Numbered from the stretch's first letter, positions 52,731 to 62,548 are shown. The stretch: DNA of 64,000 nt from Brevundimonas nasdae (GCF_016654005.1 NZ_JAEPWN010000001.1:434001-498000), one strand, 5' to 3'. A program made the numbers and translations. The notes: generated from the letters alone by a model not told the origin.

Positions 52731-52765
52731 GGCCCCGGTTCACGATTGAACCGGGGCCTTTTCTT
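52731..52765 (+). terminator. Strong rho-independent terminator after the Gly/Asn-rich gene
   Basis: GGCCCCGGTTCA and TGAACCGGGGCC form a perfect 12-bp stem with loop CGAT, followed by TTTTCTT on the plus strand, 27 bp before the convergent M16 stop. Confidence 0.93.
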
Positions 52766-52791
52766 ATGGCCTGAGGCTTACTGAGGCGTCC

Positions 52792-55695
52792 TTATTGCGT
52801 GGGGGCCTTGTCGGAGACGATCTCGGCGCGCCAGGCGGTCGTGGGCTTCAGGTATTCATTGGCCAGGCGTTGCAGATCGGCGGCGGTGACCGCCTCGACC
52901 GTGGCGATCTGGCTGCGGGTCTGGTCCAGTGACGCGGGATTGGACTGGGCCTCGGACAGCTGGATCAGCCAGTAGGTGTTGTCGGCCATGCTGCGGCGCA
53001 GACGCTCGACCGCCGGGCGGCGGGCGCGGTTCAGTTCGTCTTCGCTGACCGGCTTGTCACGCAGATCGGCGGCGATGGCGTCTACGGCCGTGAACAGCTT
53101 GCTCAGGTTTTCCGGGGCGACCTCGGCCGACACGGACACATAGCCATAGCCGGGGAAGACGTCCGAGGTGGTCGAGCTGGAGCCCGGCGAATAGGCCAGA
53201 CCCTGTTTCTCGCGGATGTCCTCGTTCAGACGCAGCTGCAGCACGTCGGACAGGATGCTCAGTTGACGCGCGGTGGTGCGGTCGTTGATCTGGTCCGTCG
53301 TGGGCCAGGCGATGAAGGCCAGGGCCTGCTCCGCAGGACCGCTGTGGGTCAGACGCACGGGGGTTGCGGTCGGCGCGGGGAAGCGGCGTTCAGCCGAACC
53401 GGGCAGGGGCGCAGGCGCCGGTCCGCGATCCGGCAGGGCCGCGAAGGTCGAGCCGACGGCGGCGATCACCTGGTCCACATCGACGTCGCCGACGACCGTG
53501 ATCTCGACCGGGCCGTGGGCCAGGGCGGCGTGGACGCCCGTGCGGATGTCCTCGATCTTCATGGCCGCGATCTCGGCTGCGGTCGGGGTGACCTCGCGCT
53601 TGTCGCCTGAGGCCAGCAGGCCCGAACCATCACGCTGGAAGACGCCGCGGGGGGTGGCGTCCAGCTGGGCCAGGATCTGCGGGAACATGGCCTTGGTCTG
53701 TTCGAACGGGGCGGCGCGCAGGCCGGGATCGGTCAGATAGGCGGCGAGAAGCTGCATCTGCAGCTGCAGGTCTTCGGGGCGGGTGGCGCCGGTGAAGGTG
53801 TAGGAATCGCCGCCCTGGGCGACATTGGCGCTGAAGACCTTGCCGCTGAGCACGCGGGTCAGTTCATCGACGCTGAGCTTGCCCGTGCCGCCCGGACCCA
53901 TGACGGTTGAGGCCATCGAAAGGGGCGAGAGGCGATCGGCGGGCAGACCCAGTTCGCCAATGCCGGTCGAGGCGCTGATGACGATCTGGTTCTCGCGGAA
54001 CTTGGTCGGCTTGATGTTCAGCAGCGTGCCGTTCGGGAAGCGGACCAGGGTTGCACCCAGATCGGCGACCTCGGTGCGCGACGCCGGGACGGCGGCGGCG
54101 CCGAAGTTGGTGTAGGGCCATTCCAGCGCGGCCTGTTCGGCGCGGGCGGTGACCGGAACCTGACGCGACGCCTGAAGTGCGGCGGTGACGGCGGCCTCAC
54201 CACCCTCGACCTCGACGGGGCTGGAGAAGAGCAGCAACGGACCCTGACCCTCGAAGACAGGGCGCACGGCGGCGTTGACCTGATCGGCGGTCAGGCCGCG
54301 CACGGCCTGTTCGAACAGGTCAAGCGAGGTCTGGGGCGAGTTGAACACGCGGTCGTCGTTGACGGCGCCCAGCAGGCTGTTGGCCAGGGCGGGGGTCGAA
54401 CGGGTGGCGGCGGTGGCGACGGCGTTCTGCAGGCCGGTGCGGGCGTCGGTGATCTCGCGCTGAAGCTCCGCCTCGGTGACGCCGAACTGGGCCAGACGGC
54501 GGCTTTCCTGCTCGGCGGCGTCCAGGGCGCGCTTCCATTCGCCGGGGTTGAAGGCGACGGCCAGGGTTCCTGCGTCCAGACTGCGGAACAGGGACTGGTA
54601 GCTGGCGCCCGCGCCGACGAAGGGCGGGTTGTCCTCGCGCGCCATCTCGCCCAGACGGCGGTTCAGCACGGCCAGACCCAGGTTGCGGCGCAGGGCCTCG
54701 GAACGTTTGGCGGCGGTGTCGGGCGACAGGTCGGGCGTCTTGATCCAGTTCAACTGGATCGAGGACTGGATGCCGGGTTCCACGATGATGCTGGTTTCCG
54801 GCTGGCGCGGGGCGACCACGCCCAGATCCGGCTGGGGGCCATCCGACGCCTTGGGCGTCCAGGAGGCGAAGGCGTTGCGGATCTTGCCCTCCATCGCGTC
54901 CAGATCAAAGTCGCCGACGGCGATGAAGGTGGCGCGCGAGGGGCGGTAATAGGCGTCGTAGAAGTCGACGAACAACTGGCGCGGCGCGGTGCGGATGATG
55001 TTCAGGTCGCCGATCGGCAGGCGTTGCGACAGGCGCTGGCCGGGCGCCAGCAGGCCCAGCTGGGTCTTCAGCACGCGCAGCTGCGGCGAGTTGCGGGTGC
55101 GTTCTTCGCCGACGATGACACCGCGCTCGGAATCGATGTCGGCCTCGTTCATCAGGGCGTCGGACATCATTTCGCGCATCACATGCAGCGAGGTGTCGAC
55201 CGTTTCATCCTGGGTGTTGGGCAACTCCAGCACATAGGCGGTCTGGTCGAAGCTGGTGAAGGCGTTGGTGTCGGCGCCGAAGGCCAGGCCCAGCCGCTCC
55301 AGGATGCGCAGCATCTCGGTTTCGGGGATGTCCTTGGTGCCGTTGAAGGCCATGTGCTCCATGAAGTGGGCCAGACCCTGTTGGTCGTCGCGCTCCATCA
55401 GCGAACCGGCCGCGATGCGCAGCCGGAACGAGGCCTGATTGGGCGGGGTGGCGTTCTTCAGAAGGGCGTAGCGCATGCCGTTGGGCAGTTGGCCGAAGCG
55501 GACGGCGGCGTCGGCGGGAATGTCGCTGGCGGCCTGGGCCCAGGGCGAGGACGGCTGGACTGCGGCTGCGGAAGAGGCGGCGGGGGCGCGCGTCGACTGG
55601 GCGAAGGCGTGACCGGCTCCGGCCCCAGCCGCCAGTCCCGTGGCGAGAGCGACGCTGGACGCCGCAACAAGTAGAAGATGACGCGCAGAACGCAT
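52792..55695 (-). CDS. M16-family zinc metallopeptidase (pitrilysin-like)
   Basis: A 967-residue exported protease with a signal peptide ending HAFAQ. The inverted zinc motif HFMEH is at residues 110-114 in LAHFMEHMAFNGT, in the first of two M16 halves; the second half lacks the motif, as in single-chain pitrilysin-type enzymes. It would degrade peptides in the periplasm. The ATG at 55695 has TGGAG 8 bp upstream; an upstream in-frame start at 55767 lacks support. Confidence 0.93.
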   Translation of the reverse strand: MRSARHLLLVAASSVALATGLAAGAGAGHAFAQSTRAPAASSAAAVQPSSPWAQAASDIPADAAVRFGQLPNGMRYALLKNATPPNQASFRLRIAAGSLMERDDQQGLAHFMEHMAFNGTKDIPETEMLRILERLGLAFGADTNAFTSFDQTAYVLELPNTQDETVDTSLHVMREMMSDALMNEADIDSERGVIVGEERTRNSPQLRVLKTQLGLLAPGQRLSQRLPIGDLNIIRTAPRQLFVDFYDAYYRPSRATFIAVGDFDLDAMEGKIRNAFASWTPKASDGPQPDLGVVAPRQPETSIIVEPGIQSSIQLNWIKTPDLSPDTAAKRSEALRRNLGLAVLNRRLGEMAREDNPPFVGAGASYQSLFRSLDAGTLAVAFNPGEWKRALDAAEQESRRLAQFGVTEAELQREITDARTGLQNAVATAATRSTPALANSLLGAVNDDRVFNSPQTSLDLFEQAVRGLTADQVNAAVRPVFEGQGPLLLFSSPVEVEGGEAAVTAALQASRQVPVTARAEQAALEWPYTNFGAAAVPASRTEVADLGATLVRFPNGTLLNIKPTKFRENQIVISASTGIGELGLPADRLSPLSMASTVMGPGGTGKLSVDELTRVLSGKVFSANVAQGGDSYTFTGATRPEDLQLQMQLLAAYLTDPGLRAAPFEQTKAMFPQILAQLDATPRGVFQRDGSGLLASGDKREVTPTAAEIAAMKIEDIRTGVHAALAHGPVEITVVGDVDVDQVIAAVGSTFAALPDRGPAPAPLPGSAERRFPAPTATPVRLTHSGPAEQALAFIAWPTTDQINDRTTARQLSILSDVLQLRLNEDIREKQGLAYSPGSSSTTSDVFPGYGYVSVSAEVAPENLSKLFTAVDAIAADLRDKPVSEDELNRARRPAVERLRRSMADNTYWLIQLSEAQSNPASLDQTRSQIATVEAVTAADLQRLANEYLKPTTAWRAEIVSDKAPTQ

Positions 55696-55910
55696 GAGCC
55701 GCTCCAGAATCTGCAACCTCAGATGAGGCGATGAATCCGCACTAGGGCAGGGGCGGGGGCGGAGCAAGGCGGATCGCGCGTTCGTCCCTTTTGACGCAAG
55801 GGGCTTTGGCGGGCGTCAGGCCATAAGGCCAAGCGTGGCCGCAACCCCTGTGATAGGGTCGCCGGACGGTCGGCGAGACGGCCGGTGTTGCTGGCTTGCA
55901 GGAGACCGAC

Positions 55911-56531
55911 GTGCAGATCGCGGTTCTGACCTTTGACGGATTCAACGAGCTGGATTCCTTCATTGCGGCAGGGATTCTGAACCGGATGAAGGCCAAGGGC
56001 TGGCAGGCGCAGATCACGTCGCCGACGCCGGAAGTGACCTCCATGAACGGCGTCACGATCCAGCGTCAGCAGCCGCTGGAGTTCGCAGCCACCGCCGATG
56101 CGGTGCTGATCGGCAGCGGGATCAAGACGCGCGAACTGGCGGCGGATGCGGGCCTGATGGCCCAGATCCGGCTGGACCCGACGCGTCAGATCATCGGGGC
56201 GCAATGTTCCGGCACGCTGATGCTGGCCAGGCTGGGTCTGGTCGGAAACCTGCCCGCCTGCACGGATCTGACGACCAAGCCGTGGGTGATCGAGGCCGGG
56301 GTGGATGTGCTGGACGCGCCGTTCGTGGCGCACGGCAATGTGGCGACGGCGGGCGGCTGCATGGCTTCGCAATATCTGGCCGCCTGGATCATCGCGCGGC
56401 TGGGCTCGGTCAAGGACGCCGAGGAGGCCATCCACTATGTCGCCCCGGTGGGCGAGAAGGCCGCCTATGTCGAGGGTGCGCTGGGGGCGGTGACGCCGTT
56501 TCTGCCGGTCAGGTCGCCCGTCGCAGCCTGA
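55911..56531 (+). CDS. DJ-1/PfpI-family protein
   Basis: A 206-residue protein of the DJ-1/PfpI superfamily. The nucleophile-elbow Cys is in IIGAQCSGTLML near residue 98, and the start QIAVLTFDGFNELDS is typical. The likely role is a class I glutamine amidotransferase-like or isonitrile hydratase-like activity, or carbonyl stress response; not decidable. GTG at 55911 has AGGAG 7 bp before it. It converges with hfaD with 12 bp between. Confidence 0.85.
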   Translation: MQIAVLTFDGFNELDSFIAAGILNRMKAKGWQAQITSPTPEVTSMNGVTIQRQQPLEFAATADAVLIGSGIKTRELAADAGLMAQIRLDPTRQIIGAQCSGTLMLARLGLVGNLPACTDLTTKPWVIEAGVDVLDAPFVAHGNVATAGGCMASQYLAAWIIARLGSVKDAEEAIHYVAPVGEKAAYVEGALGAVTPFLPVRSPVAA

Positions 56532-56543
56532 CCGGGTCTGGCC

Positions 56544-57806
56544 CTAGTTGCCTGAGCCGGAGATGAAGAAGGTCGCCGAGTTGCCGATGGCGTTGGCGCC
56601 GACGGCGACGTTGCGGTTCGGCTGGGCGATGTTGACGTTGGTGGTCGCCGTCACCGCGCCGTTGTTGACCTGATTGTTGTTGAAGTTGATCTCGCCGCCG
56701 CAGTTGGAGCACGCGTAGCCCGTCACGCTGTTGCCGATGGCGTCCGAGCTGACATAGCTGTCGTAGCCCTTGACGCCAACGTAGGTCGCCGTGGCCTCGA
56801 CGCCGCCCGAGTTGATCTGGGTGTTGTCCAGCTTCAGGTAGATGTCGTTGTTGCCGGCGATGACTTCGTTGGCGACGGCGCGGGCGTGGACGGCGGTCTG
56901 GCCCTGCAGATTGGTCTGGGCGCGGGCGTCGGCGATGACGCGGCCTTCGTTGGTCTGGTTGGTGCGGGCCAGCATGGAGCCGCCGGCGTTATAGAGCGCG
57001 GCGCGGTTGGCGTTGGCCTGGGCGCGGGCGGCCAGGTTCCAGCCGTTGTCGACATAGATGTCGGTGCGGGCTTCTACCGTCGAGGGATTGTTGACCTGAT
57101 TGACCGTCAGGTTCTGGTGCGAGGCGCCGGTGGTGTTGGTCTGGACCGCGTTGGCCGCCGCCTGAGAGTCAAAGGCCATCGGCGCGGGGATGTATTGAAT
57201 GTCGGCGACCGTCTCGGCGAAGACGGTGGTCTGGCTCTGCTGGTTGACCGTGCCGGTCAGGACGGCGGAGGGGCCGCCGATCAGGGCGCTGTTGGCGTTG
57301 GCCGCAGATGTGACCTCGCCGCCTTTCAGGATGTGGGTCGTGGGGCCGTGCAGATTGGTGCGGGCGCTGACGTTGTCGCCGGTCGCCGTCTGGGTCGAGT
57401 TGACGTCAAAGGTCGCCTTCTCGGTATAGACCTGGGTGTAGTTGCCGGTCGCCTGGGTGGCGGAATTGACGAAGCCGTCAGTCACGCCGTTGAGGTTGGC
57501 GTTGGTCTGGGCCGTCACAGGCGCGGTCAGGGTCTGGCGCGAGATCAGGGCGCCGGCGGTGTCGCGGATTCCGCCCATCAGCACATTGCCGCCCGCGCCG
57601 TTGGACACGTTCAATTGGCCGACCGCCACGTCGAGGTTCACCTCGGCGATGATGCGGCCGTTCTGGGTCTGATCGTTCGTGCAGGCCGAGCCCGTTTCCG
57701 GCGGGCAGGTGGGGACGGCCTGTGCGCTCGCTGTATTAGCGAGAGCGGCGAACGTCGCCGTCGCGGCGATCATGCCAGCGAGACGGATCGGCGCGTGTCT
57801 GGCCAT
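56544..57806 (-). CDS. hfaD: Holdfast anchor protein HfaD
   Basis: HfaD is an outer-membrane/surface protein that, with HfaA and HfaB, anchors the polysaccharide holdfast to the stalk or pole in Caulobacter. The 420-residue product has a signal peptide ending TASAQ and an Asn/Gln/Thr/Ala-rich body with curli-like irregular repeats (NLTVNQVNNPSTVEARTDIY, NFNNNQVNNGAVTATTNVNI). Its start overlaps the end of hfaB by 71 bp. Assignment rests on sequence character plus the hfaA-hfaB context. Confidence 0.85.
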   Translation of the reverse strand: MARHAPIRLAGMIAATATFAALANTASAQAVPTCPPETGSACTNDQTQNGRIIAEVNLDVAVGQLNVSNGAGGNVLMGGIRDTAGALISRQTLTAPVTAQTNANLNGVTDGFVNSATQATGNYTQVYTEKATFDVNSTQTATGDNVSARTNLHGPTTHILKGGEVTSAANANSALIGGPSAVLTGTVNQQSQTTVFAETVADIQYIPAPMAFDSQAAANAVQTNTTGASHQNLTVNQVNNPSTVEARTDIYVDNGWNLAARAQANANRAALYNAGGSMLARTNQTNEGRVIADARAQTNLQGQTAVHARAVANEVIAGNNDIYLKLDNTQINSGGVEATATYVGVKGYDSYVSSDAIGNSVTGYACSNCGGEINFNNNQVNNGAVTATTNVNIAQPNRNVAVGANAIGNSATFFISGSGN

Positions 57807-58749
57807 TGTTGGTGTCCGTGGTTGGGTAGGCTGGATAGAAGCCGCCGGTCGGTCCGACCGTGGAATCACGCAGCGGGTCATTGGCGGGGTTCAGGCAGAT
57901 TTCGGGGCCAGGGGCGCCGTACAGATTGGCCATGAACTCGACCGTGGCGCGTTCGACCAGGGCGCGGACGGCCAGTTGTGTCGGCTCCATGCCGCCGGTG
58001 CCTGCGGAAATGTCGAAGACGTTGCCGCTGAGGAAGTCGAACACCCCCGCCGAGATTTCACGGCCGATGATCTGCTTCTGATAGGAGACGACATCGACCA
58101 CCTCCAGCGTGGAGGTCTGGACCAGACGCAGGTCCATGGCGATGTTCATTACATAGATGCGGCCGTTCAACAGGGTCGAACCTGGGCGTTTGCTGTCGAT
58201 CTCGCCCTGGGCGGCGTCGAAACCGGCCGAGCGGATGTTGTAGTTCACCTCGGTGATGCCGCCGACGACATAGAAGTCGGAGCCCGGAACCTGACCAGCC
58301 AGGATGCGGCGGTATTGGGTGTCTTCCGGTCCCTGGGCGTTGGGGGCGTTGTCGCCGATCAGCTTGTTGTTGGCGTAGCGCAGCTCAAGCTCGGACACCG
58401 AAGTGTCGTAGCGTTCGACGATGCGGGCGCCGGCCTTGGCCAGGGCCGAGTTGGCCATCAGGGATGCGCCGCCGGTGATCTGGCGGCCGCCGTCAGCCGA
58501 GACGGTGCCGGTGTAGTCGCTGATCCGTCCTACGGCCATGCGCGGCGAGGGCAGGTTATAGCGACGCGCATAGTCGGCCAGGCAATACAGGGCCGCCGAA
58601 TAGGGCGTCGGGTTTGCCGTGACGGGCGCGTTGCCGATAGGCGTGGCGTAGAGACCCGACGGCCCGGCGGTCGGGCTGACACAGCCTGCCAGCAGCAGGG
58701 CGGATGCGGCGGCGCCGGCGACGCTGCGAATAAGGGTGCGGCGGATCAT
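57736..58749 (-). CDS. hfaB: Holdfast anchoring lipoprotein HfaB (CsgG-like)
   Basis: A 337-residue CsgG-family outer-membrane lipoprotein expected to secrete HfaA and HfaD. The lipobox LLLAGC places the lipidated Cys at residue 23. CsgG-like core segments are RMAVGRISDYTGT, SDFYVVGGITEVNYN and VDVVSYQKQIIGRE. Its start overlaps the hfaA stop by ATGA. The last 23 residues are Arg/Asp-rich and lie in the overlap with hfaD, so this tail may not be functional. Confidence 0.9.
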   Translation of the reverse strand: MIRRTLIRSVAGAAASALLLAGCVSPTAGPSGLYATPIGNAPVTANPTPYSAALYCLADYARRYNLPSPRMAVGRISDYTGTVSADGGRQITGGASLMANSALAKAGARIVERYDTSVSELELRYANNKLIGDNAPNAQGPEDTQYRRILAGQVPGSDFYVVGGITEVNYNIRSAGFDAAQGEIDSKRPGSTLLNGRIYVMNIAMDLRLVQTSTLEVVDVVSYQKQIIGREISAGVFDFLSGNVFDISAGTGGMEPTQLAVRALVERATVEFMANLYGAPGPEICLNPANDPLRDSTVGPTGGFYPAYPTTDTNNGQTRADPSRWHDRRDGDVRRSR

Positions 58750-59183
58750 GGCAGGTTGATGTTTCCATTCAGGCTGGTGCCTGCGTTGACGGCGCCGTTG
58801 TTGGTCTGGGTGGAGTTCACGATGACCACGTTGTTTCGGCCCTGGACCACGACATTCAACTGGTTGCCGATGGCGGTTGAGCCGCCGATGGTCGTGCCGT
58901 TGCGCGATCCGCCGCCTGCACCGGCGTAGGCCGAGGCGGCTCCGCCCGATTCCCGCGAATAGGACGAGGCCCCGGACTGGATGATGCCGTCGACGATCAG
59001 GCGGTTGCCGTTGGCGTCGCGCGTCGAGCCGGTTGTCTGGGTCGAGGTCGCATTGCGCGCGCCGCCGTACCCCTGCTGGAAGCTGGAGGCGCCGGCTGAG
59101 CCGTAGTTCTGGGCCAATGCGACTGTCGGGGACAGAACGGCGATCAGCATTGCTGCGATCGGAATCAGCCTCTTGGCGGGCAT
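58746..59183 (-). CDS. hfaA: Holdfast attachment protein HfaA
   Basis: A 145-residue exported protein with a signal peptide ending VALAQ and a Gly/Ser/Asn-rich mature chain (GGSTAIGNQLNVVVQGRNNVVIV) resembling curlin subunits. In Caulobacter HfaA forms SDS-resistant high-mass surface assemblies needed for holdfast anchoring. TTAGGAG lies 9 bp before the ATG at 59183. It is the first gene of hfaA-hfaB-hfaD. Confidence 0.88.
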   Translation of the reverse strand: MPAKRLIPIAAMLIAVLSPTVALAQNYGSAGASSFQQGYGGARNATSTQTTGSTRDANGNRLIVDGIIQSGASSYSRESGGAASAYAGAGGGSRNGTTIGGSTAIGNQLNVVVQGRNNVVIVNSTQTNNGAVNAGTSLNGNINLP

Positions 59184-59303
59184 TCTGACGTCTCCTAACC
59201 CACGGGGTCGAACTCGGGCCGAGAACAGGACCCAGCCCACAACCTGCGTTAAGGTTATTAAGAACCGCTTGATGTGAGCGGGGGCGCCGCGCATTTGGTG
59301 AAT

Positions 59304-59975
59304 ATGGCCCGACAAAACAGCCGATTCGACACACCCCAGCCGCATGAGCCGATGTTCAACGTGCCATTGCCGGTGCTGTTGATCGCGCTTTCCATGCCCG
59401 TGTTGTTCTTTTTCCAGCAGCAATTGCCTGACATGGGGGCCAGCATGGCCTTTGCGCCCGCCGATCTGGAGCAGGGCCGCTGGGGCGGCCTGTTCACCTC
59501 CATGCTGCTGCACGCCAACTGGACGCACGCCCTGATGAATGCGGTTGCAGCAGTGGCGTTCGGGGCGCCGGTGGCCCGTCTGTTCGGTGATCGGATCGGG
59601 CCCAGCGTGTTTCTGCTGTTTTATGTGTCGTGCGGGGTGCTGGCGGCCCTGGGCTATGGGCTGATCCACTGGGGATCGCCCAATCCGATGGTGGGGGCGT
59701 CCGGCGCGGTGTTCGGCTTGATCGGCGCGGCGACCCGCCTGCTGGGCGCGCACGGCCGGGTGCGCCCCCTGTTCGACAAACGGGTCATCGCCATGTCCCT
59801 GGCCTGGATGGCGGTCAATCTGTTCACCGGCGTGGTCGGCTATATGCCCGGCGCCGAAGGCGCGCAGATCGCCTGGGAGGCCCATGCGGTCGGGTTCGTG
59901 GTCGGAATTCTGGCCATCGGCCCGCTGGGGCGGCTGTTCAAGCGCGGCGTGCTGATCGAGGAGGAGGCGGCCTGA
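59304..59975 (+). CDS. Rhomboid-family intramembrane serine protease
   Basis: A 223-residue polytopic protein with the rhomboid Ser in PMVGASGAVFGLIGA (GxSG) and the catalytic His in AWEAHAVGFVVG, plus HANWTHALMN, the conserved helix-2 His/Asn region. It would cleave membrane proteins within the bilayer. ATG at 59304 is preferred; a GTG at 59274 is possible. It is divergent from the hfa operon. Confidence 0.92.
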   Translation: MARQNSRFDTPQPHEPMFNVPLPVLLIALSMPVLFFFQQQLPDMGASMAFAPADLEQGRWGGLFTSMLLHANWTHALMNAVAAVAFGAPVARLFGDRIGPSVFLLFYVSCGVLAALGYGLIHWGSPNPMVGASGAVFGLIGAATRLLGAHGRVRPLFDKRVIAMSLAWMAVNLFTGVVGYMPGAEGAQIAWEAHAVGFVVGILAIGPLGRLFKRGVLIEEEAA

Positions 59976-60111
59976 TTGCGGCGTTTTCAATCCGGGCGGG
60001 TGGGTCGGTTTGATTTCGTCCGCCGCCTGAGCGATCATCCCGGTTGAGCGGCCCTGTCGCCATTCCGGCCCTGCGGTCGTCTCTTTCACACAGAGAGAGA
60101 AGGGAGCCGCG

Positions 60112-60540
60112 ATGTTTGTCGCCGAGATCCTCAAGACCAAGGGAAACGCTGTTTTTTCCATTACGCCGGATGTGACGGTCGCTGAGGCCTGTCATGAACT
60201 GGAGCAGAAGCACGTAGGGGCGCTGGTCGTCTGCGACGGGGACCGTATCGCAGGCGTGTTTTCAGAGCGTGACGTCGTCAGGGCGGTGGCGGCGGACGGG
60301 GCGGCGGCCCTGACCCGCACGGTCAGTAACTATATGACCGCAAAGGTGATCTACGCCGAAGCCTCTGAACAGATGTCGGCGCTGATGAACCGCATGACTG
60401 ACCGCCGCATCCGGCATCTGCCGGTGCTGACTGATGGTCGACTGGCGGGGGTGGTCTCCATCGGCGACGTGGTCAAATGCCAGATCGCTGAACACGCCCA
60501 GGAGGCGGAAAGTCTGAGAACCTATATCGCGGCGGGTTGA
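60112..60540 (+). CDS. Two-CBS-domain protein
   Basis: A 142-residue protein made only of two CBS domains (KHVGALVVCDGDRIAGVFSE, RIRHLPVLTDGRLAGVVS). Such stand-alone pairs bind adenine nucleotides and regulate other proteins. A GAGAAGGGAG ribosome site precedes the ATG. It is followed by the CNT transporter 77 bp downstream. The 136 bp before it show no clear element. Confidence 0.92.
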   Translation: MFVAEILKTKGNAVFSITPDVTVAEACHELEQKHVGALVVCDGDRIAGVFSERDVVRAVAADGAAALTRTVSNYMTAKVIYAEASEQMSALMNRMTDRRIRHLPVLTDGRLAGVVSIGDVVKCQIAEHAQEAESLRTYIAAG

Positions 60541-60617
60541 ACCCCCTTGCCAGCGCGGGCCTGTTGCCGTTGAAGGCGCGATCAGCCGGGCGCGGGTTCC
60601 GGCAAGGGATATCATAG

Positions 60618-61892
60618 ATGTTCAGTCTTCTGAACCTCCAGAGCCTGTTCGGCCTGGTTGTCATTGTCGCAGTCTGCTGGGCGATCTCGGAAAACAGACG
60701 GGTCTTCCCGTGGAAGCTGGCGATCGGCGCCGTGCTGGTTCAGGCCGGTCTGGTGCTGGTGCTGTTCGGCATTCCGGGGTCGCGCGTCGTGCTGGACGCG
60801 GTGACCAACGCCATCGACGGCCTGGCCAAGGCGACGGCGGAGGGGACGCAGTTCGTCTTCGGCTATCTGGGCGGCGGCGCCCAGCCCTATGCCGTGGCGG
60901 ACCAGAACGTGCTGTTCGTCTTCGCCTTCAATGTGCTGCCGCTGATTTTGGTGATCTCGGCCCTGTCGGCGCTGTTCTGGCACTGGAAGATTCTGAAGTG
61001 GCTGATTCGGGGTTTCGGTTTCCTGTTCCAGCGGACCATGGGGTTGGGCGGGGCGTCGGCCCTGGCGGTTGCGGCCAATATTTTCCTGGGCACCATCGAG
61101 AGCCCGATCGTCATCAAGGCCTATCTGGACAAGCTGAGCCGATCGGAAATCTTCCTGATGATGACCGTGGGCCTGGCGACTGTCGCCGGTTCGACCATGG
61201 TGGCCTATGCGACCATTCTGGCCCACGTCCTGCCCAATGCGGCTGGCCATGTGCTGGTCGCCTCGATTGTTTCGGCCCCCGCCGGGGTGTTGTTGGCGCG
61301 GGTGATCGTGCCCGAGACCGACAAGCAGGCGGTCCAGAAGATCAGCTATGATTCCGCCCTGAAGTACGACAGCGCCATCGACGCCATCTCCAAGGGCACG
61401 TCCGACGGCCTGATGGTGGTGCTGAACATCTCGGCGGTGCTGATCGTGTTCGTGGCCCTGGTGGCCCTGGTCAATGTGATGCTGAGCGGGTTCGTGGTGT
61501 TTGGCGAGCCTCTGACGGTAGAGCGGATTCTGGGCGTGGTGTTCACGCCCCTGGCCTGGTTGGCGGGCGTGGACGCCAAGGAGGCGGGGCAGGCCGGCAA
61601 GCTGCTGGGCGTCAAACTGACCCTGACCGAATTCAAGGCCTTCATCGAACTTGGCAAGATTCCGCTGGGCGACATGAGCGAGCGCACGCGGATGCTGATG
61701 ACCTACGCCCTGTGCGGATTCGCCAACATCGGCTCGGTCGGCATCACTGTGACCGGCCTGTCGGTGCTGATGCCCGACCGTCGCGAGGAGGTGTTGAGCC
61801 TGATCTGGAAGGCGCTGTTCGCGGGCTTCCTGGCTACTTTGATGAGCGCCGCCGTCGTCGGAAGCTTGCCAGCGGCGGTATTTGGGCAGTAG
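60618..61892 (+). CDS. Concentrative nucleoside transporter (NupC/CNT family)
   Basis: A 424-residue inner-membrane symporter that imports nucleosides with a cation. Family hallmarks are ANIFLGTIESPIVIKAYLDKLSRSEIF and GLATVAGSTMVAYATIL in the transport core, and ALCGFANIGSVGITV near the C-terminus. About 10 spans. AAGGGA lies about 9 bp before the ATG. Confidence 0.94.
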   Translation: MFSLLNLQSLFGLVVIVAVCWAISENRRVFPWKLAIGAVLVQAGLVLVLFGIPGSRVVLDAVTNAIDGLAKATAEGTQFVFGYLGGGAQPYAVADQNVLFVFAFNVLPLILVISALSALFWHWKILKWLIRGFGFLFQRTMGLGGASALAVAANIFLGTIESPIVIKAYLDKLSRSEIFLMMTVGLATVAGSTMVAYATILAHVLPNAAGHVLVASIVSAPAGVLLARVIVPETDKQAVQKISYDSALKYDSAIDAISKGTSDGLMVVLNISAVLIVFVALVALVNVMLSGFVVFGEPLTVERILGVVFTPLAWLAGVDAKEAGQAGKLLGVKLTLTEFKAFIELGKIPLGDMSERTRMLMTYALCGFANIGSVGITVTGLSVLMPDRREEVLSLIWKALFAGFLATLMSAAVVGSLPAAVFGQ

Positions 61893-61920
61893 CGTTTCTA
61901 AAAACAACGGAGACGTTCTG

Positions 61921-62535
61921 ATGAAGCTCTACACCTCGCACCGCGCGCCCAACCCGCGTCGCGTCCTCTGGGTCATGGCCGAGAAGGGGATCGAGGATGT
62001 CGAGATCGTCGAGCTGGATCTGCTGTCAGGCGCCCACTATCAGCCGGAATACCGCAACAAGGTGGGCGCGCCCCATGTGCCCGCGCTGGAGCTGGACGAC
62101 GAGACGACCATTTCGGAATCCATCGCCATCGCCCGCTATCTAGAGGCGCTTCATCCCGAGCCGAACCTGTTCGGGAATGACCCGCGTGAGCAGGCGGTGA
62201 TCGAGATGTGGATGCGGCGCTGCGAGATCTATCTGGCCAATCCCATGATGATGGGGGTGCGGTTCAGCCATCCGGCGCTGGCGGCGCTGGAGGCGCCTCA
62301 GCCCGAGGTGGCGCAGTACAATCTGGGCAGCGCCGAGAAGTTCATGAAGACGCTGGACCGGCGTCTGGCCGAGCGCGAGTTCATCGCCGATCGGTTCAGC
62401 ATCGCCGACATCGTGGCCCTGGTCGGGCTGGAGTTCGGGCACCTGATCAAATACCGCCCGCCCGCAGAGTTTGAGAATCTGGCGCGCTGGATGCAGGCGT
62501 GCAAGGCGCGGCCTGCTTCGAAGGCGGGCGCTTGA
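61921..62535 (+). CDS. Glutathione S-transferase family protein
   Basis: A 204-residue cytosolic protein with an N-terminal thioredoxin fold (MKLYTSHRAPNPRRVLWVMA, VPALELDDETTISESIAIARYL with the glutathione-binding ES pair) and an all-helical C-terminal domain (FIADRFSIADIVAL). Substrate unknown. GGAG precedes the ATG at 61921; it follows the CNT gene by 28 bp. Confidence 0.93.
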   Translation: MKLYTSHRAPNPRRVLWVMAEKGIEDVEIVELDLLSGAHYQPEYRNKVGAPHVPALELDDETTISESIAIARYLEALHPEPNLFGNDPREQAVIEMWMRRCEIYLANPMMMGVRFSHPALAALEAPQPEVAQYNLGSAEKFMKTLDRRLAEREFIADRFSIADIVALVGLEFGHLIKYRPPAEFENLARWMQACKARPASKAGA

Positions 62536-62548
62536 TCAAGGTTAATCA

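Noticed and set aside
58746..60161. Long N-terminal extension of HfaA
   Set aside because: The extension runs antisense through the rhomboid gene; the start at 59183 has a ribosome site and a signal peptide.
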